From contig NZ_JAAAMI010000007.1 of the NCBI RefSeq assembly GCF_010500845.1, positions 124,001-188,000 on the forward strand: 64,000 nt of DNA. The letters are read 5' to 3'. Positions within the stretch are counted from its first letter, which is position 1. The number at the start of each line of letters is the position of its first letter. Below, piece after piece: positions 33,985 through 42,671 of this stretch. The DNA comes from Flagellimonas sediminis. GTDB lineage: Bacteria; Bacteroidota; Bacteroidia; Flavobacteriales; Flavobacteriaceae. The notes under the pieces were generated by a model. It saw only the letters and a program-made list of their open reading frames with translations. It did not search any database and was not told where the DNA came from. A program made the position numbers and the translations under genes.

Positions 33985-35058
33985 TCAAAATTTGGAGGAG
34001 GGGCTATTTTCGTAGTTGATCATAAGCCCAACGACCCCGTTGTAACTTTTGATGCCTTCCTTTTGGTTGTTCACCTTTAAAAAAGTGTTGAATACGGATT
34101 TGAACATGGGTTCCAATGGATTCTCATATTTTTTCCAAAAATCGTTCAATTCCTTAAAATTTTCCTTCACACCAGGATTTAGGGTGGCCAAAATCCTTTT
34201 GTACTGGGTTTCATCCTTGTAAAACAGATCCGATAGACAATACCCCAAGGCATGATGGTAGGATGCATATTTGAAATAAACATCGTCACTGTTCGAGGTG
34301 ACCAAATAACCAATAAAATTGGTGGCGTCCTCTGCGGAATAACCCAACTGGTGGCCCACTTCATGACCGCTGACCATGGGCAATCGGAAGGCAGGGGTAA
34401 TTCCATTTACCTGTGCCTCGTTGGTAAAGGGATTGAGGTAACCGCCATAGCCCATAATGGTCAGTGGCAGGCTATAGATGGATGATTTTAAACTCGGGTT
34501 GGTATATTCGAATTCCGGAAATTGTTTTTGTAGCAGAGCGTAGGCATCCTCGGTTTTTTGAAAGATTTCCCTTTTGGGGTAGGGAATGTGTACCGGGGCT
34601 AGGCTGTCCTGGGTTATTTGCTGTTGATAATCATTTGTTTTTTGGGCCACAGTTTGGGTAAACCGAACCAGTTCGTCCAATGTATATTGCCGATCAATGT
34701 TCAGTTTCCAAGTAATGGGTTGGCGGTAATAGTTCATGCCCCAGAGCAAGTGGAATGCAAAATAGGCGATGGAGAGCACCACGACCACATCTTTTACAAA
34801 GTTGAGGGGTTTTACCTTGATTCGCTTCCATTGTTTGTAGAGATATCTGCCTGCTAACAAGAACAGTGCGGTATACAATACGTCTCCAAAGGAGAAAGGA
34901 AGCCAACCGAACAACATCCTCAAAAAACGGGAGATGTAAACGTAGATGCCGTTACTGTAATATTCCTCCACCCAATCAGGATACCTAGCCAACAAACCCA
35001 CCAAAAAAATCTGGATCGGAAAAAGGATGACTAGAATCGTTTTGGTCTTTTGTCCCAT
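33985..35058 (-). CDS. DUF3810 membrane protein with HEVGH motif
   Basis: The product has 357 residues from the ATG at 35058; the open frame up to 35109 runs into the terminator region and is not needed. Three hydrophobic segments (about 7-25, 55-75, 90-107) come first, then a soluble domain with HEVGH at about 232-236 followed by QLGYSAEDATNFIGY. HExxH plus a downstream Glu-rich helix is the zincin pattern, so this is probably a membrane-tethered metallopeptidase facing the periplasm. Its substrate is unknown. An intrinsic terminator upstream separates it from the prolyl isomerase gene, so it needs its own promoter, which I could not identify. Confidence 0.8.
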   Translation of the reverse strand: MGQKTKTILVILFPIQIFLVGLLARYPDWVEEYYSNGIYVYISRFLRMLFGWLPFSFGDVLYTALFLLAGRYLYKQWKRIKVKPLNFVKDVVVVLSIAYFAFHLLWGMNYYRQPITWKLNIDRQYTLDELVRFTQTVAQKTNDYQQQITQDSLAPVHIPYPKREIFQKTEDAYALLQKQFPEFEYTNPSLKSSIYSLPLTIMGYGGYLNPFTNEAQVNGITPAFRLPMVSGHEVGHQLGYSAEDATNFIGYLVTSNSDDVYFKYASYHHALGYCLSDLFYKDETQYKRILATLNPGVKENFKELNDFWKKYENPLEPMFKSVFNTFLKVNNQKEGIKSYNGVVGLMINYENSPSSKF

Positions 35059-35094
35059 CAATACAAATGAATGCTTTGCAAAAAATGTTGGCAT

Positions 35095-35128
35095 AAAAAA
35101 AAGCCGCACGGAAAAGTACGGCTTTTTT
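35095..35128 (-). terminator. intrinsic terminator after the cyclophilin-FKBP gene
   Basis: AAGCCG (35101-35106, preceded by an A-run) pairs with CGGCTT (35118-35123), with T-runs on both strands. It lies 20 bases past the stop of the cyclophilin-FKBP gene and before the DUF3810 start. Confidence 0.75.
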
Positions 35129-35145
35129 GTTTTTTATGTGGATGT

Positions 35146-36252
35146 CTATTCTTCTATTCCCACTACTTCCAAATCGAATACCAGAGTGGATCCTCCTGGA
35201 ATGGGTCCGTAATCGTAATCGCCATAACCCAAGTGAGGAGGAATGAACACACGAAGTTTGTCTCCTACCTTCATGGTCAACAACGCTTCCCTGAAACCAG
35301 CTGCCAATTGGGCGTCAGGGCTATATTTCATTGGGAATGGGGCATAACCGCCTTGATCCCTTCTTCCGGCGTTGAATTGGTTGAATTGTAATGCGATTTC
35401 TCCTATGTTGCTATCGAACAAGTCCCCGTTCATCAACCAACCGGCATAGTTTACCAATGCCATTTGACCAATTTCTGGTTGAACCCCATCACCTTCTTTC
35501 AACTTCAAAATCTTAAGACCGGAAGGCATTTCTTGTGCGGTAGCCATCTGCTCGGTGAATTCTGCAGCCAAGTCCGACTTCATTTTAATGAATGCCGCAG
35601 AAGCTACTTTTTCTTCTTCAAAGTAATCTGCCAAGATCTTTAGGGCGTCAAAGTTTTTGGCCTCCTTGCCGTTACGTACGATTTCTACGTGGTTCATGAC
35701 AACATTTGTCATTGGTTTGTCACCAGGCCCTGTTTTGGTATTGGCAATGGAATCCACTACGTCCAACCCTTGTACCACTTCCCCAAAAACGGTGTGTTTG
35801 CCATCCAACCAAGGTGTTTCTTTGTGCGTAATGAAGAATTGGCTACTGTTGGTTTTTGGGCCACGGTTGGCCATAGAGATCATTCCTTTTTTGGAGTGAC
35901 GGAGGGAATCGTTGATCTCATCTTTGAAGGTGTAACCGATGTTACCACTTCCAGTTCCGGTTGGATCACCACCTTGGATCATAAAATCTTTGATCACGCG
36001 ATGGAAAATAACCCCATCATAGAATTTTTTGTTCTTGAACTCATCATTTACATAAGGGTTGTTGCCCTCGGCCAGCGAGACAAAATTGGCCACGGTAACG
36101 GGAGTCTTTTGATATTCCAATTTAATGATGATATCACCTTGGGTGGTTTGGATATCGGCAAAAATACCGTCGCCCAATTCAGCATACTTGCTGGTTTTGC
36201 AGCCAAAGAAAACCGTGGAGATCAAGGTTAGGATATAAAGGGATTTTTTCAT
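35146..36252 (-). CDS. dual peptidyl-prolyl isomerase: cyclophilin-FKBP fusion lipoprotein
   Basis: This 368-residue lipoprotein (MKKSLYILTLISTVFFGC, Cys18) joins two unrelated prolyl isomerase folds. Residues ~30-195 are a cyclophilin: FHRVIKDFMIQGGDPTGTG, with the catalytic Arg, SMANRGPKTNSSQFFIT and the LDGKHTVFGEV block. Residues ~255-368 are an FKBP: VNYAGWLMNGDLFDS, FREALLTMKVGDKLRVFIPP, LGYGDYDYGPIPGGSTLVFDLEVV. A ~60-residue helical linker connects them. Such dual immunophilins have been described, including from Flavobacterium. It would assist folding of exported proteins. gldI, another FKBP, lies 13 bases upstream in the same operon. Confidence 0.93.
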   Translation of the reverse strand: MKKSLYILTLISTVFFGCKTSKYAELGDGIFADIQTTQGDIIIKLEYQKTPVTVANFVSLAEGNNPYVNDEFKNKKFYDGVIFHRVIKDFMIQGGDPTGTGSGNIGYTFKDEINDSLRHSKKGMISMANRGPKTNSSQFFITHKETPWLDGKHTVFGEVVQGLDVVDSIANTKTGPGDKPMTNVVMNHVEIVRNGKEAKNFDALKILADYFEEEKVASAAFIKMKSDLAAEFTEQMATAQEMPSGLKILKLKEGDGVQPEIGQMALVNYAGWLMNGDLFDSNIGEIALQFNQFNAGRRDQGGYAPFPMKYSPDAQLAAGFREALLTMKVGDKLRVFIPPHLGYGDYDYGPIPGGSTLVFDLEVVGIEE

Positions 36253-36265
36253 TGCATTTTAAAAT

Positions 36266-36814
36266 TTAGTTTAAACTGTCTTTGTTTATGATGATGGTGT
36301 GTAATTCCACCGAAGATTTTACCGGGGTCCTAGGGCCAATGGCATTGTTGTCGCCTTGGTAACCATAGGCTTGTAACGACGGGAACATGAAGGTGGCTTT
36401 TTCACTTACTTTCAGTAATTTAACGGCATTCTGTAAGCCAGGGAACAATTGTTGTTTGTCCACCACATGTGAAATGGGGCCAATTGTCTCGGCCGTGTAG
36501 ATGGTATCGTTGTTCAACGTCATTAAATTGTAGGAGAACAAGATTTGATCATTGGTTTTGGGAAGGTAAACGGCCGTATCGTTCTTGGTTTCAAAATAAT
36601 ACCAAAAACCGTTGGGGCTGGCCTCATACGCATGCGCCGTGTCTTTTTTGATGATTTCTTGGATGGCAGCTTCCTCTTCGGCCAACAATTTTTTATTTCG
36701 CTCTATGGATTCTTTGTAAAAACTGCCCGTTTTTACCTCCACAGGTTTTCTGGGTTCCGGTCCACTGCAATTGATGCACAATAGGGCCAACAAAAAAACA
36801 AAAGCAATTCTCAT
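36266..36814 (-). CDS. gldI: gliding motility-associated FKBP-type prolyl isomerase GldI
   Basis: This 182-residue lipoprotein (signal MRIAFVFLLALLCINC, Cys13 or Cys16) has an FKBP domain in its C-terminal half (QILFSYNLMTLNNDTIYTAETIG, FPGLQNAVKLLKVSEKATFMFPS, YGYQGDNNAIGPRTPVKSSVELH). The N-terminal helix KESIERNKKLLAEEEAAI is typical of GldI. In Flavobacterium johnsoniae this protein is needed for gliding, presumably to fold type IX secretion/gliding components. The ATG overlaps the upstream DHH gene by 4 bases (ATGA), so translation is coupled. Confidence 0.82.
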   Translation of the reverse strand: MRIAFVFLLALLCINCSGPEPRKPVEVKTGSFYKESIERNKKLLAEEEAAIQEIIKKDTAHAYEASPNGFWYYFETKNDTAVYLPKTNDQILFSYNLMTLNNDTIYTAETIGPISHVVDKQQLFPGLQNAVKLLKVSEKATFMFPSLQAYGYQGDNNAIGPRTPVKSSVELHTIIINKDSLN

Positions 36815-37827
36815 GGGTTCAATTCGCTTTTATAGGTTTTAAGGATTTTATTGAAGCGCATCACCGTTTCTTCCATGCTCAATTCACTTCGGCCACCAGC
36901 GGCGTTGATATGTCCACCACCTTCAAAATGGTTGCGGGCAAAATCATTCACCGAAAAATCACCCGTGGAACGCAGCGATATTTTAATGATTCCTTCTTCC
37001 TTGTTTTCAATAAAGATCAACGCAAAAATAATCCCTTCCAAGGTAAGTCCATAGTTCACAAAACCTTCGGTATCGCCTTTTTTATAGTCGTAGGTATCCA
37101 GTTCTTCCTGGGTAAGGGTGATGTACGCCGTGCGGTATTCTTGCAGAATGACCATATTGCTCAACGCCACACCCAACAAATGTAACCTGGATGGGGAGTT
37201 GGTATCAAAAACCTGACGGTGTATCTCCATGTTTTCGGCACCCCGATCAATAAGCTCGGCCACCACGCGATGCGTTTTGCTAGAGGTGGATCGGTATTTG
37301 AAAGACCCCGTATCGGTCATAATGCCCGTGTACAGATTGGTGGCGATATCCTTGGTAATGGTATCGGTTTCACCCAAAAATTGGATAAAATTATAGACCA
37401 TTTCGCAGGTAGAGCTCATGGAAACATCAGAATAGGTTACCACGGCATAATCGCTGGGTTGTTGATGGTGGTCGATCATAATAAAATCGGCTGTGGCCGC
37501 TTTCAGGGCAGTCTCCATTTGCCCCACACGGGACAGGTCGTTAAAATCCAAGGTGAAGATAACCGTGGCTTCTTCCAGCAATCGGACGGCCTTCTGATTT
37601 TCCCTTTCAAAATTGATTACCGAGTCGTTTTCGGGCATCCATTTCAGGAATTTGGGATAATCGTTGGGAGCAATCACATGGGCAATTTGTCCCATTTCCT
37701 TTAGGAAACCATATAGTGCCAAACAAGAGCCCATGGCATCTCCATCTGGGTTTTTATGGGGAATGATCGCAATTTTTTGAGGTTGGGAAAGTATCGACTT
37801 TACTGTAGTGATGTCCTCTGGATTCAT
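36811..37827 (-). CDS. DHH-family phosphoesterase (NrnA-like oligoribonuclease/pAp phosphatase)
   Basis: The CDS has 338 residues from the ATG at 37827; the frame extends to 37899 but a -7 box lies between. DHH motifs are visible: HKNPDGDAMGS, FTLDFNDLSR, DHHQQPSDY and GIMTDTGSFK, followed by a DHHA1 domain ending GGGHINAAGGRS. NrnA enzymes degrade nanoRNA and 3'-phosphoadenosine 5'-phosphate; members in Bacteroidota may also cleave c-di-AMP breakdown products. It heads the operon with gldI and the cyclophilin-FKBP gene. Confidence 0.92.
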   Translation of the reverse strand: MNPEDITTVKSILSQPQKIAIIPHKNPDGDAMGSCLALYGFLKEMGQIAHVIAPNDYPKFLKWMPENDSVINFERENQKAVRLLEEATVIFTLDFNDLSRVGQMETALKAATADFIMIDHHQQPSDYAVVTYSDVSMSSTCEMVYNFIQFLGETDTITKDIATNLYTGIMTDTGSFKYRSTSSKTHRVVAELIDRGAENMEIHRQVFDTNSPSRLHLLGVALSNMVILQEYRTAYITLTQEELDTYDYKKGDTEGFVNYGLTLEGIIFALIFIENKEEGIIKISLRSTGDFSVNDFARNHFEGGGHINAAGGRSELSMEETVMRFNKILKTYKSELNP

Positions 37828-37832
37828 GCGGC

Positions 37833-37840
37833 CAAATATA
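37833..37840 (-). promoter_or_regulatory. -7 promoter box abutting the NrnA-like start codon
   Basis: Minus-strand TATATTTG, then 5 bases (GCCGC), then the ATG at 37827. Transcription would begin at or in the start codon. Confidence 0.45.
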
Positions 37841-37875
37841 CAATAATATAATATAGAGCTAACTTGCTTAATCCT

Positions 37876-37883
37876 TATTTTTG
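37876..37883 (+). promoter_or_regulatory. -7 promoter box for the PhoD-like gene
   Basis: TATTTTTG, 18 bases before the ATG at 37902, in the 74-base divergent region shared with the NrnA-like gene. No TTG at standard spacing. Confidence 0.45.
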
Positions 37884-37901
37884 AAGACCTAAATTCCAAC
37901 C

Positions 37902-38936
37902 ATGAAACACTTTAGTGTATTGTTCCTTTTGGTGGCCCTGATCTTGGGGTGCAAGAAGAAGGAAGAAAAACCGCCCACAATCCAAGAAGAAGTTAAACCG
38001 GACTTTGTTGTGGTTTTTGGATCATGCAACATGCCTCAAGAGCCCAATCCTTTTTGGGACGATATTTTGGCAGAACACCCCGATATATGGATCTGGGGTG
38101 GGGATATCGTTTATGCAGATACGGAGGACATGGATAGGTTACGCTCCATTTATGCCATGCAGGATACAGTTTCCGGCTATGCCAAATTAAAGGCCGAAGT
38201 GCCGATTATCGGTACCTGGGACGACCATGATTTTGGGATCAACGATGGTGGTGCCAGCTTTGCAGTGAAAAAGGAGAGTCAACAGGTTTTCCTTGATTTT
38301 ATGGGAGTTCCTCAAGATAGTGAAAGAAGGACACGTGAAGGCGTGTACGCTTCCCATGATTATGAAACTGAAGCCGGCAAATTGAAGGTCATAATTCTAG
38401 ATACTCGTTATTTTAGAAGTGATTTGGTGAAGGATGAAGATCCTAAAAGACGCTATAAACCAAATATAGACAGTAATGCCACGATTTTGGGTGATGCGCA
38501 ATGGGTATGGTTGCAAAACGAACTTTCCAATTCCGATGCGGATTTTAACCTGATTATGTCCAGTATCCAATTTTTGTCTGGGGAACATGGCTTCGAATCT
38601 TGGGGCAACTTTCCAAAGGAAGTGGAAAAATTGGAAAATATGATCGTTGCGTCAGGGGCTAACGGCGTGATCATTTTGTCGGGGGACAGGCACATTTCGG
38701 AATTCTCAAAAAAAGACCTTCCGGGATTGGCTTATCCCCTGATAGATTTTACCAGCAGTGGACTCACCCATTCCTATTTTAGTTTTAGCGGGGAGCCTAA
38801 CCGATATAGGGTGGGAGAAGTGGTTTCGAATAAAAGCTATGGCATTATCAGCCTAAATTTTAAGAAAAAAGAGGCAGATATGAAGATGATGGGCGATAAT
38901 GGCGCTGTGCTTCAGGAGTTAAAACAAACCTATTAG
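37902..38936 (+). CDS. PhoD-like metallophosphatase lipoprotein
   Basis: This 344-residue lipoprotein ([17 protein letters not shown], Cys17) has PhoD-type phosphodiesterase/phosphatase motifs: [44 protein letters not shown], and [12 protein letters not shown] near the C-terminus. The metal ligands (Asp, His, Cys of GSCN) are present. It would cleave phosphomono- or diesters in the periplasm, perhaps for phosphate scavenging, though no Pho box or pst genes are seen. The end lies just before the ndk promoter. Confidence 0.9.
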   Translation: MKHFSVLFLLVALILGCKKKEEKPPTIQEEVKPDFVVVFGSCNMPQEPNPFWDDILAEHPDIWIWGGDIVYADTEDMDRLRSIYAMQDTVSGYAKLKAEVPIIGTWDDHDFGINDGGASFAVKKESQQVFLDFMGVPQDSERRTREGVYASHDYETEAGKLKVIILDTRYFRSDLVKDEDPKRRYKPNIDSNATILGDAQWVWLQNELSNSDADFNLIMSSIQFLSGEHGFESWGNFPKEVEKLENMIVASGANGVIILSGDRHISEFSKKDLPGLAYPLIDFTSSGLTHSYFSFSGEPNRYRVGEVVSNKSYGIISLNFKKKEADMKMMGDNGAVLQELKQTY

Positions 38937-38938
38937 GC

Positions 38939-38968
38939 TTGTCCGTTCTTCGAAAAACTGTACTTTTG
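38939..38968 (+). promoter_or_regulatory. full Bacteroidota promoter for ndk
   Basis: TTG (38939-38941), 19-base spacer, TACTTTTG (38961-38968). It starts two bases after the PhoD stop. The predicted transcription start near 38975 leaves about 12 bases before the ndk ATG, and the TTG that could be taken as an upstream start codon is in fact the -33 box. Confidence 0.7.
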
Positions 38969-38986
38969 CGCAAAATTTATAAAAAA

Positions 38987-39406
38987 ATGACGGGAAATAG
39001 AACGTTTACCATGATCAAGCCTGATGCCGTTGAAAATGGGTACATTGGTGCGATTTTGGAAAAAATAACGGCTGCTGGGTTCAAGATCGTGGCCATGAAG
39101 TACACACAATTGAGCAGAAGGGATGCCGGGGAATTCTATGCCATCCACAAAGAGCGTCCATTCTTTGGTGAATTGGTCGATTTTATGACCAGAGGTCCCA
39201 TTGTGGCCGCTATTTTGGAGAAGGACAATGCAGTGGATGATTTTCGTGCCTTGATCGGTGCTACCAACCCTGCTGATGCTGCCGAAGGTACCATCCGTAA
39301 GTTGTATGCTGCCAGTATCGGTGAAAATGCCATCCATGGTTCCGATAGCGATGAGAATGCAGCCATAGAAGGTGCTTTCCACTTTTCTGGTAGGGAAATT
39401 TTCTAA
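38987..39406 (+). CDS. ndk: nucleoside diphosphate kinase
   Basis: This 139-residue enzyme transfers the gamma-phosphate from ATP to other nucleoside diphosphates through phospho-His117, seen in ENAIHGSDS. The N-terminal [11 protein letters not shown] and the RGPIVAAIL block are standard and length is normal. The start is the ATG at 38987, since the longer frame from 38939 would begin within the promoter. A terminator lies about 20 bases past the stop, inside the end of the convergent GNAT gene. Confidence 0.97.
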   Translation: MTGNRTFTMIKPDAVENGYIGAILEKITAAGFKIVAMKYTQLSRRDAGEFYAIHKERPFFGELVDFMTRGPIVAAILEKDNAVDDFRALIGATNPADAAEGTIRKLYAASIGENAIHGSDSDENAAIEGAFHFSGREIF

Positions 39407-39419
39407 GGATAGTAAAATA

Positions 39420-39959
39420 CTAAGAAGAAGCCGCTCCAAAAGAGTGGCTTTTTTTGTTTGAATATAATAGCAATTTCTCGTCACCACTTGGAGGTAAGAT
39501 CAAGTTCTTCTTCATAAATCCGAGTTTGCCAAGCAATTGACGGGACCTCTTGTTTGTAGGCATTACGATAGCCATGACTTCATCAAAATTCAACGTTGAT
39601 GTGGCATATTCCAGCAGCGCATGGCTGGCCTCGAACATTAGCCCCTCTCCTTCAAATTCGGGTAAAAGGGCAAATCCAATATCCGGGTTTTCAAGATAAT
39701 CCCGTTTCAAAAAACCACAAAGACCCATAGGTGCCTTGGATTCTTTCAAGACTAATTTATAAAGTCCGAAACCATTGGTTTTATAGGAGTTTAAGAGACT
39801 ATTTTGTATGTAATTTTTAGCATCATCCTCTGTTCTAACTCCTTTGTCTCCAATAAAATGAATCCATGAAGGACTATTGAGTAATTCCAAAATAAAGCTT
39901 GAATCGGCAAGTGCTACTTCTGAAACAATGAGCCGTTCCGTGGAAAGGATGACTTTCAT
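39420..39959 (-). CDS. GNAT (RimJ/RimL-type) N-acetyltransferase
   Basis: The product has 179 residues from the ATG at 39959. The RimL-like layout includes TERLIVSEVALADSSFILELLNSP, the beta-strand MGLCGFLKRDYLENPDIGFALLP, EGLMFEASHALLEYA and VMPTNKRSRQLLGKLGFMKKN, where NxxSxxLLxKLGF is the acetyl-CoA-binding signature. The substrate is unknown. The last eight codons coincide with a hairpin that serves as ndk terminator on the other strand. DUF721 lies 19 bases upstream, and a run of minus-strand genes begins at recF. Confidence 0.88.
   Translation of the reverse strand: MKVILSTERLIVSEVALADSSFILELLNSPSWIHFIGDKGVRTEDDAKNYIQNSLLNSYKTNGFGLYKLVLKESKAPMGLCGFLKRDYLENPDIGFALLPEFEGEGLMFEASHALLEYATSTLNFDEVMAIVMPTNKRSRQLLGKLGFMKKNLILPPSGDEKLLLYSNKKSHSFGAASS
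39428..39455 (+). terminator. intrinsic terminator of ndk, embedded in the GNAT reading frame
   Basis: AAGCCGCTC (39428-39436) pairs with GAGTGGCTT (39442-39450, one G-T pair) around a CAAAA loop, followed by a T-run. It lies 21 bases after the ndk stop and within the last codons of the convergent gene. Confidence 0.75.
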
Positions 39960-39978
39960 AAAAGGTGACTTGACAAAA

Positions 39979-40275
39979 TCATCGTAGTACCAATTTTTTG
40001 ACCAATTCCCTGCCCAGTTCCTCATTGATCATGGTGATGATCTTAGACTTGCCCAAACTGAGTTCCTCACGCAAAACTGAAGAGGAAAGCGAAACATAAA
40101 GCGTTTCATTTTTCAATTCTACCGATGTGGTATAATTGTTCACCCCATTGCCCATCAAGCTGGTCCAAGCTTCGCGGGCATCCACTTTGTCCATGCCCTT
40201 TTGCAGCTTATTTTCCTTGATGAATGCGCCCAAGGCCTCACCCAATGCCATATGATCGTTGTTTCTTTCGGCCAT
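39979..40275 (-). CDS. DUF721 (DciA-like) protein
   Basis: This 98-residue protein has the DUF721 pattern: LGEALGAFIKENKLQKGMDKVDAREAWTSLMG (a helix ending in W) and then LYVSLSSSVLREELSLGKSKI. The family includes DciA, which loads the replicative helicase in many bacteria. The location next to recF is consistent with a replication role. The ATG shares an A with the TAA of the lipoprotein gene upstream (TAATG), so they are coupled. Confidence 0.85.
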   Translation of the reverse strand: MAERNNDHMALGEALGAFIKENKLQKGMDKVDAREAWTSLMGNGVNNYTTSVELKNETLYVSLSSSVLREELSLGKSKIITMINEELGRELVKKLVLR

Positions 40276-40697
40276 TATTTGGGAATTTTAATGGGTTCGA
40301 AACGCTTGTACGTATATTGGATGCCATCCATGTTGGTCACGGAGAATCCTATGGAATCTATGGCGACCAAATTTTCTTCCCACTCACTGAATTCGTTTTT
40401 GTACTGAAGGACAAAATTCTGGTTACCTGGAGTTATTGTAAAAGTTTCCACATCGTTGGAAGTGTCATAAGTGCCGTCAAATTTGGGTTGCATTTTTTTC
40501 CGGTATCCTTTTCCGTCTTCAAATTGAATAAAGTCGATACTGGGATTTACACCATATTCCTTGATGGAGCCATCGGGAAAAACCACTTCTGAAATTTCCC
40601 AATACCCGTTCAAATAATGAAGGTCCGCTTCGTTTACGGAAGCACTTTCACAAGCAAGAATCAATAGGGCGATTATGGTAAAAAGGAATTTTTTCAT
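40275..40697 (-). CDS. small lipoprotein, lipocalin-like
   Basis: This 140-residue lipoprotein has a signal peptide with Cys16 (LLILAC). The mature part starts LHYLNGYWEISEVVFPDG and continues as a series of short beta strands (YDTSNDVETFTITPGNQNFVLQYK, NLVAIDSIGFSVTNMDG), a small-barrel (lipocalin-like) pattern that is common in Bacteroidota lipoproteins. I see no ligand or catalytic motif. It lies between recF (3 bases) and DUF721 (overlap of 1), all co-directional. Confidence 0.7.
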   Translation of the reverse strand: MKKFLFTIIALLILACESASVNEADLHYLNGYWEISEVVFPDGSIKEYGVNPSIDFIQFEDGKGYRKKMQPKFDGTYDTSNDVETFTITPGNQNFVLQYKNEFSEWEENLVAIDSIGFSVTNMDGIQYTYKRFEPIKIPK

Positions 40698-40700
40698 GAG

Positions 40701-41780
40701 CTACAAGGTAAAGATTTTATAGCTCTGATGGATGTTTTTAACCACATTTTCGGTGCGTTCCGCATGGGTGTCGCTGATAAAGATCTGCCCAAAATTGTCG
40801 TTCTTAACCAAGCCAACAATATGGGAAACCCTACTTTCATCCAACTTGTCAAAAATATCATCCAACAATAAAATGGGAGTGGTACTGGCCTGTTCCTTTA
40901 TAAAATGGAACTGGGCCAATTTTAGGGCGATCAAGAAAGATTTCTGCTGTCCCTGACTTCCAAATTTTTTGATGGGATGGTCGGCAATGGTAAAGTTGAG
41001 GTCATCTTTATGGATGCCTACCGAAGTATATTGCAGTGCCCGGTCCTTTTCTATATTGGCCTCCAAAAGCTCTAGGAGGCTTCCTTCCTCCAACTGACTT
41101 TCATAGGACAGCATGATCTGCTCCTCCTTGTCCGAAATGTGTTGGTACTGTTCCTTGAAAATAGGAACAAAAGAGGAGATGAAATCCAATCTTTTTTTAT
41201 GGATTTCGGTGCCCAGGCCATGTAATTGTTCGTTGTAGATGGACAAGGTGTCTCGTTCAAAAGTGCGGTTGGCCACAAAATACTTCAATAATGAATTCCG
41301 CTGGACAAGGACCTTATTGTATTTGATGAGGTTGTTGAGATAGGCCTTATCCGATTGTGAAATGACCCCATCTATAAATTTTCTTCGGGTATCGCTGCCT
41401 TCCAAGATAAGGTCGCGGTCTGCCGGAGAAATGATCACAAGGGGCAAAAAACCGATGTGTTCCGAGAACTTTTCATACGGTTTGCCATTGCGTTTGATCA
41501 CTTTTTTGGTGCCTTTTTTAAAACTGCAGATGATTTTTTCGCTCCTGCCTTCCTTTTCAAATTCCCCGTCTACCATAAAAAATTCGGTATCGTGTTTGAT
41601 GTTTTGGGTAGAGACGGGGTTAAAATAGCTCTTGCCAAAACAGAGGTGGTAAATGGCATCCAGAATATTCGTCTTGCCAACCCCATTATCGCCCACCAAA
41701 CAATTGATCACCGGGTCGAATTCCAGGTCCTTGGAATCAAAGTTTTTGTAATTGACTAAAGATAAATGTCTTAAAAACAT
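40701..41780 (-). CDS. recF: DNA replication and repair protein RecF
   Basis: This 359-residue SMC-like ATPase loads RecA at single-strand gaps together with RecO and RecR. Walker [10 protein letters not shown] is at 30-38, the ABC-type signature [14 protein letters not shown] and Walker [13 protein letters not shown] near the C-terminus. The frame is open to 42356, but all of that runs antisense through the convergent YfgM-like gene; the ATG at 41780 ([14 protein letters not shown]) is the standard N-terminus. A -7 box lies at 41835-41842. Confidence 0.97.
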   Translation of the reverse strand: MFLRHLSLVNYKNFDSKDLEFDPVINCLVGDNGVGKTNILDAIYHLCFGKSYFNPVSTQNIKHDTEFFMVDGEFEKEGRSEKIICSFKKGTKKVIKRNGKPYEKFSEHIGFLPLVIISPADRDLILEGSDTRRKFIDGVISQSDKAYLNNLIKYNKVLVQRNSLLKYFVANRTFERDTLSIYNEQLHGLGTEIHKKRLDFISSFVPIFKEQYQHISDKEEQIMLSYESQLEEGSLLELLEANIEKDRALQYTSVGIHKDDLNFTIADHPIKKFGSQGQQKSFLIALKLAQFHFIKEQASTTPILLLDDIFDKLDESRVSHIVGLVKNDNFGQIFISDTHAERTENVVKNIHQSYKIFTL

Positions 41781-41834
41781 ATGGCTTTTGAGAAACAATG
41801 AAGTTTTGCAGGTTGGCACCCAAATTTGCGATTC

Positions 41835-41842
41835 CAAAAATA
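41835..41842 (-). promoter_or_regulatory. -7 promoter box for recF
   Basis: Minus-strand TATTTTTG, about 55 bases upstream of the recF ATG. Confidence 0.4.
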
Positions 41843-41878
41843 ACGAATAAATTACCTTTCGGTTTTGGATAAAAACTT

Positions 41879-41886
41879 TATTTTTG
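41879..41886 (+). promoter_or_regulatory. -7 promoter box for the YfgM-like gene
   Basis: TATTTTTG followed by CG, 20 bases before the ATG at 41907. A TTG at 41865 is too close to serve as -33. Confidence 0.5.
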
Positions 41887-41906
41887 CGCGACCAATTTAA
41901 TGACGG

Positions 41907-42668
41907 ATGGCAACATACAAGAAGAGAGGCTTTAAGCCAAAAAATAAAGAAGAGGAAGCTCAGATAGACGATCACGAAAGCACAACTGCCGAAGTATTCC
42001 ACACCCTGGATGAGAGTGCGTCGCGCACCGAGGCATGGGTACAAAAGAACCAAAACTATATTTTGGGGGTTATTGGTGCCGTTGCAGTAGGGGTTTTGGC
42101 TTATTTGGGTTACCATCAGTTCATCCAAAAACCAAAGGAGGCAACAGCCGCCAACGAACTTTTCTATCCACAACAATATTTTGATCAAGCCTTGAACAGC
42201 GAAACCGAAAGGGATTCTTTGTTCACTTTGGCCTTGAACGGCGCCGAAGGTAAATATGGTTTCCTGGATATCATAGAAGAATACAGTGGTACCAAAGCGG
42301 CCAACCTTGCCAAATATTCTGCAGGGATGACCTATTTGAACCTTCAGCAATACCAAAACGCCATTTCCCAGTTGGAAAGTTTCTCATCGGATGACGACAT
42401 TATGGGAGCTATGGCAAAAGGGGGTATCGGGGATGCTTTTTCCCAATTGAACCAGCCTGAAGATGCCTTGGATTACTATCAAAAAGCCATTGCCCATAGC
42501 GATAATGAATTCACAACCCCTAGATTTTTATACAAAGCTGGGGTGGTTGCCATTGAACTTGGACAAAAAGAAAAGGCATTGGGTTATTTTGAACAGATCA
42601 AAGAAAAATATCCTGACTCCCAAGAAGGAATCGGTATCGATGCCTTGATCGGGATGGCCCAAAACTAA
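41907..42668 (+). CDS. YfgM-like single-pass membrane TPR protein
   Basis: This 253-residue protein has a cytoplasmic N-terminus (basic then acidic), a transmembrane segment at about 52-72 ([20 protein letters not shown]), and a TPR domain outside, with [45 protein letters not shown] and [22 protein letters not shown]. This layout matches YfgM, an ancillary Sec-translocon/periplasmic chaperone partner in E. coli. It is followed after 3 bases by ribH. Confidence 0.8.
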   Translation: MATYKKRGFKPKNKEEEAQIDDHESTTAEVFHTLDESASRTEAWVQKNQNYILGVIGAVAVGVLAYLGYHQFIQKPKEATAANELFYPQQYFDQALNSETERDSLFTLALNGAEGKYGFLDIIEEYSGTKAANLAKYSAGMTYLNLQQYQNAISQLESFSSDDDIMGAMAKGGIGDAFSQLNQPEDALDYYQKAIAHSDNEFTTPRFLYKAGVVAIELGQKEKALGYFEQIKEKYPDSQEGIGIDALIGMAQN

Positions 42669-42671
42669 AAC

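Noticed and set aside
38939..38986. TTG start for ndk 16 codons upstream
   Set aside because: That TTG is the -33 element of a full consensus promoter, so it lies upstream of the transcription start.
41781..42356. N-terminal extension of recF by 192 codons
   Set aside because: It runs antisense through the YfgM-like gene, and RecF proteins begin at the MFLRHLSL segment encoded from 41780.
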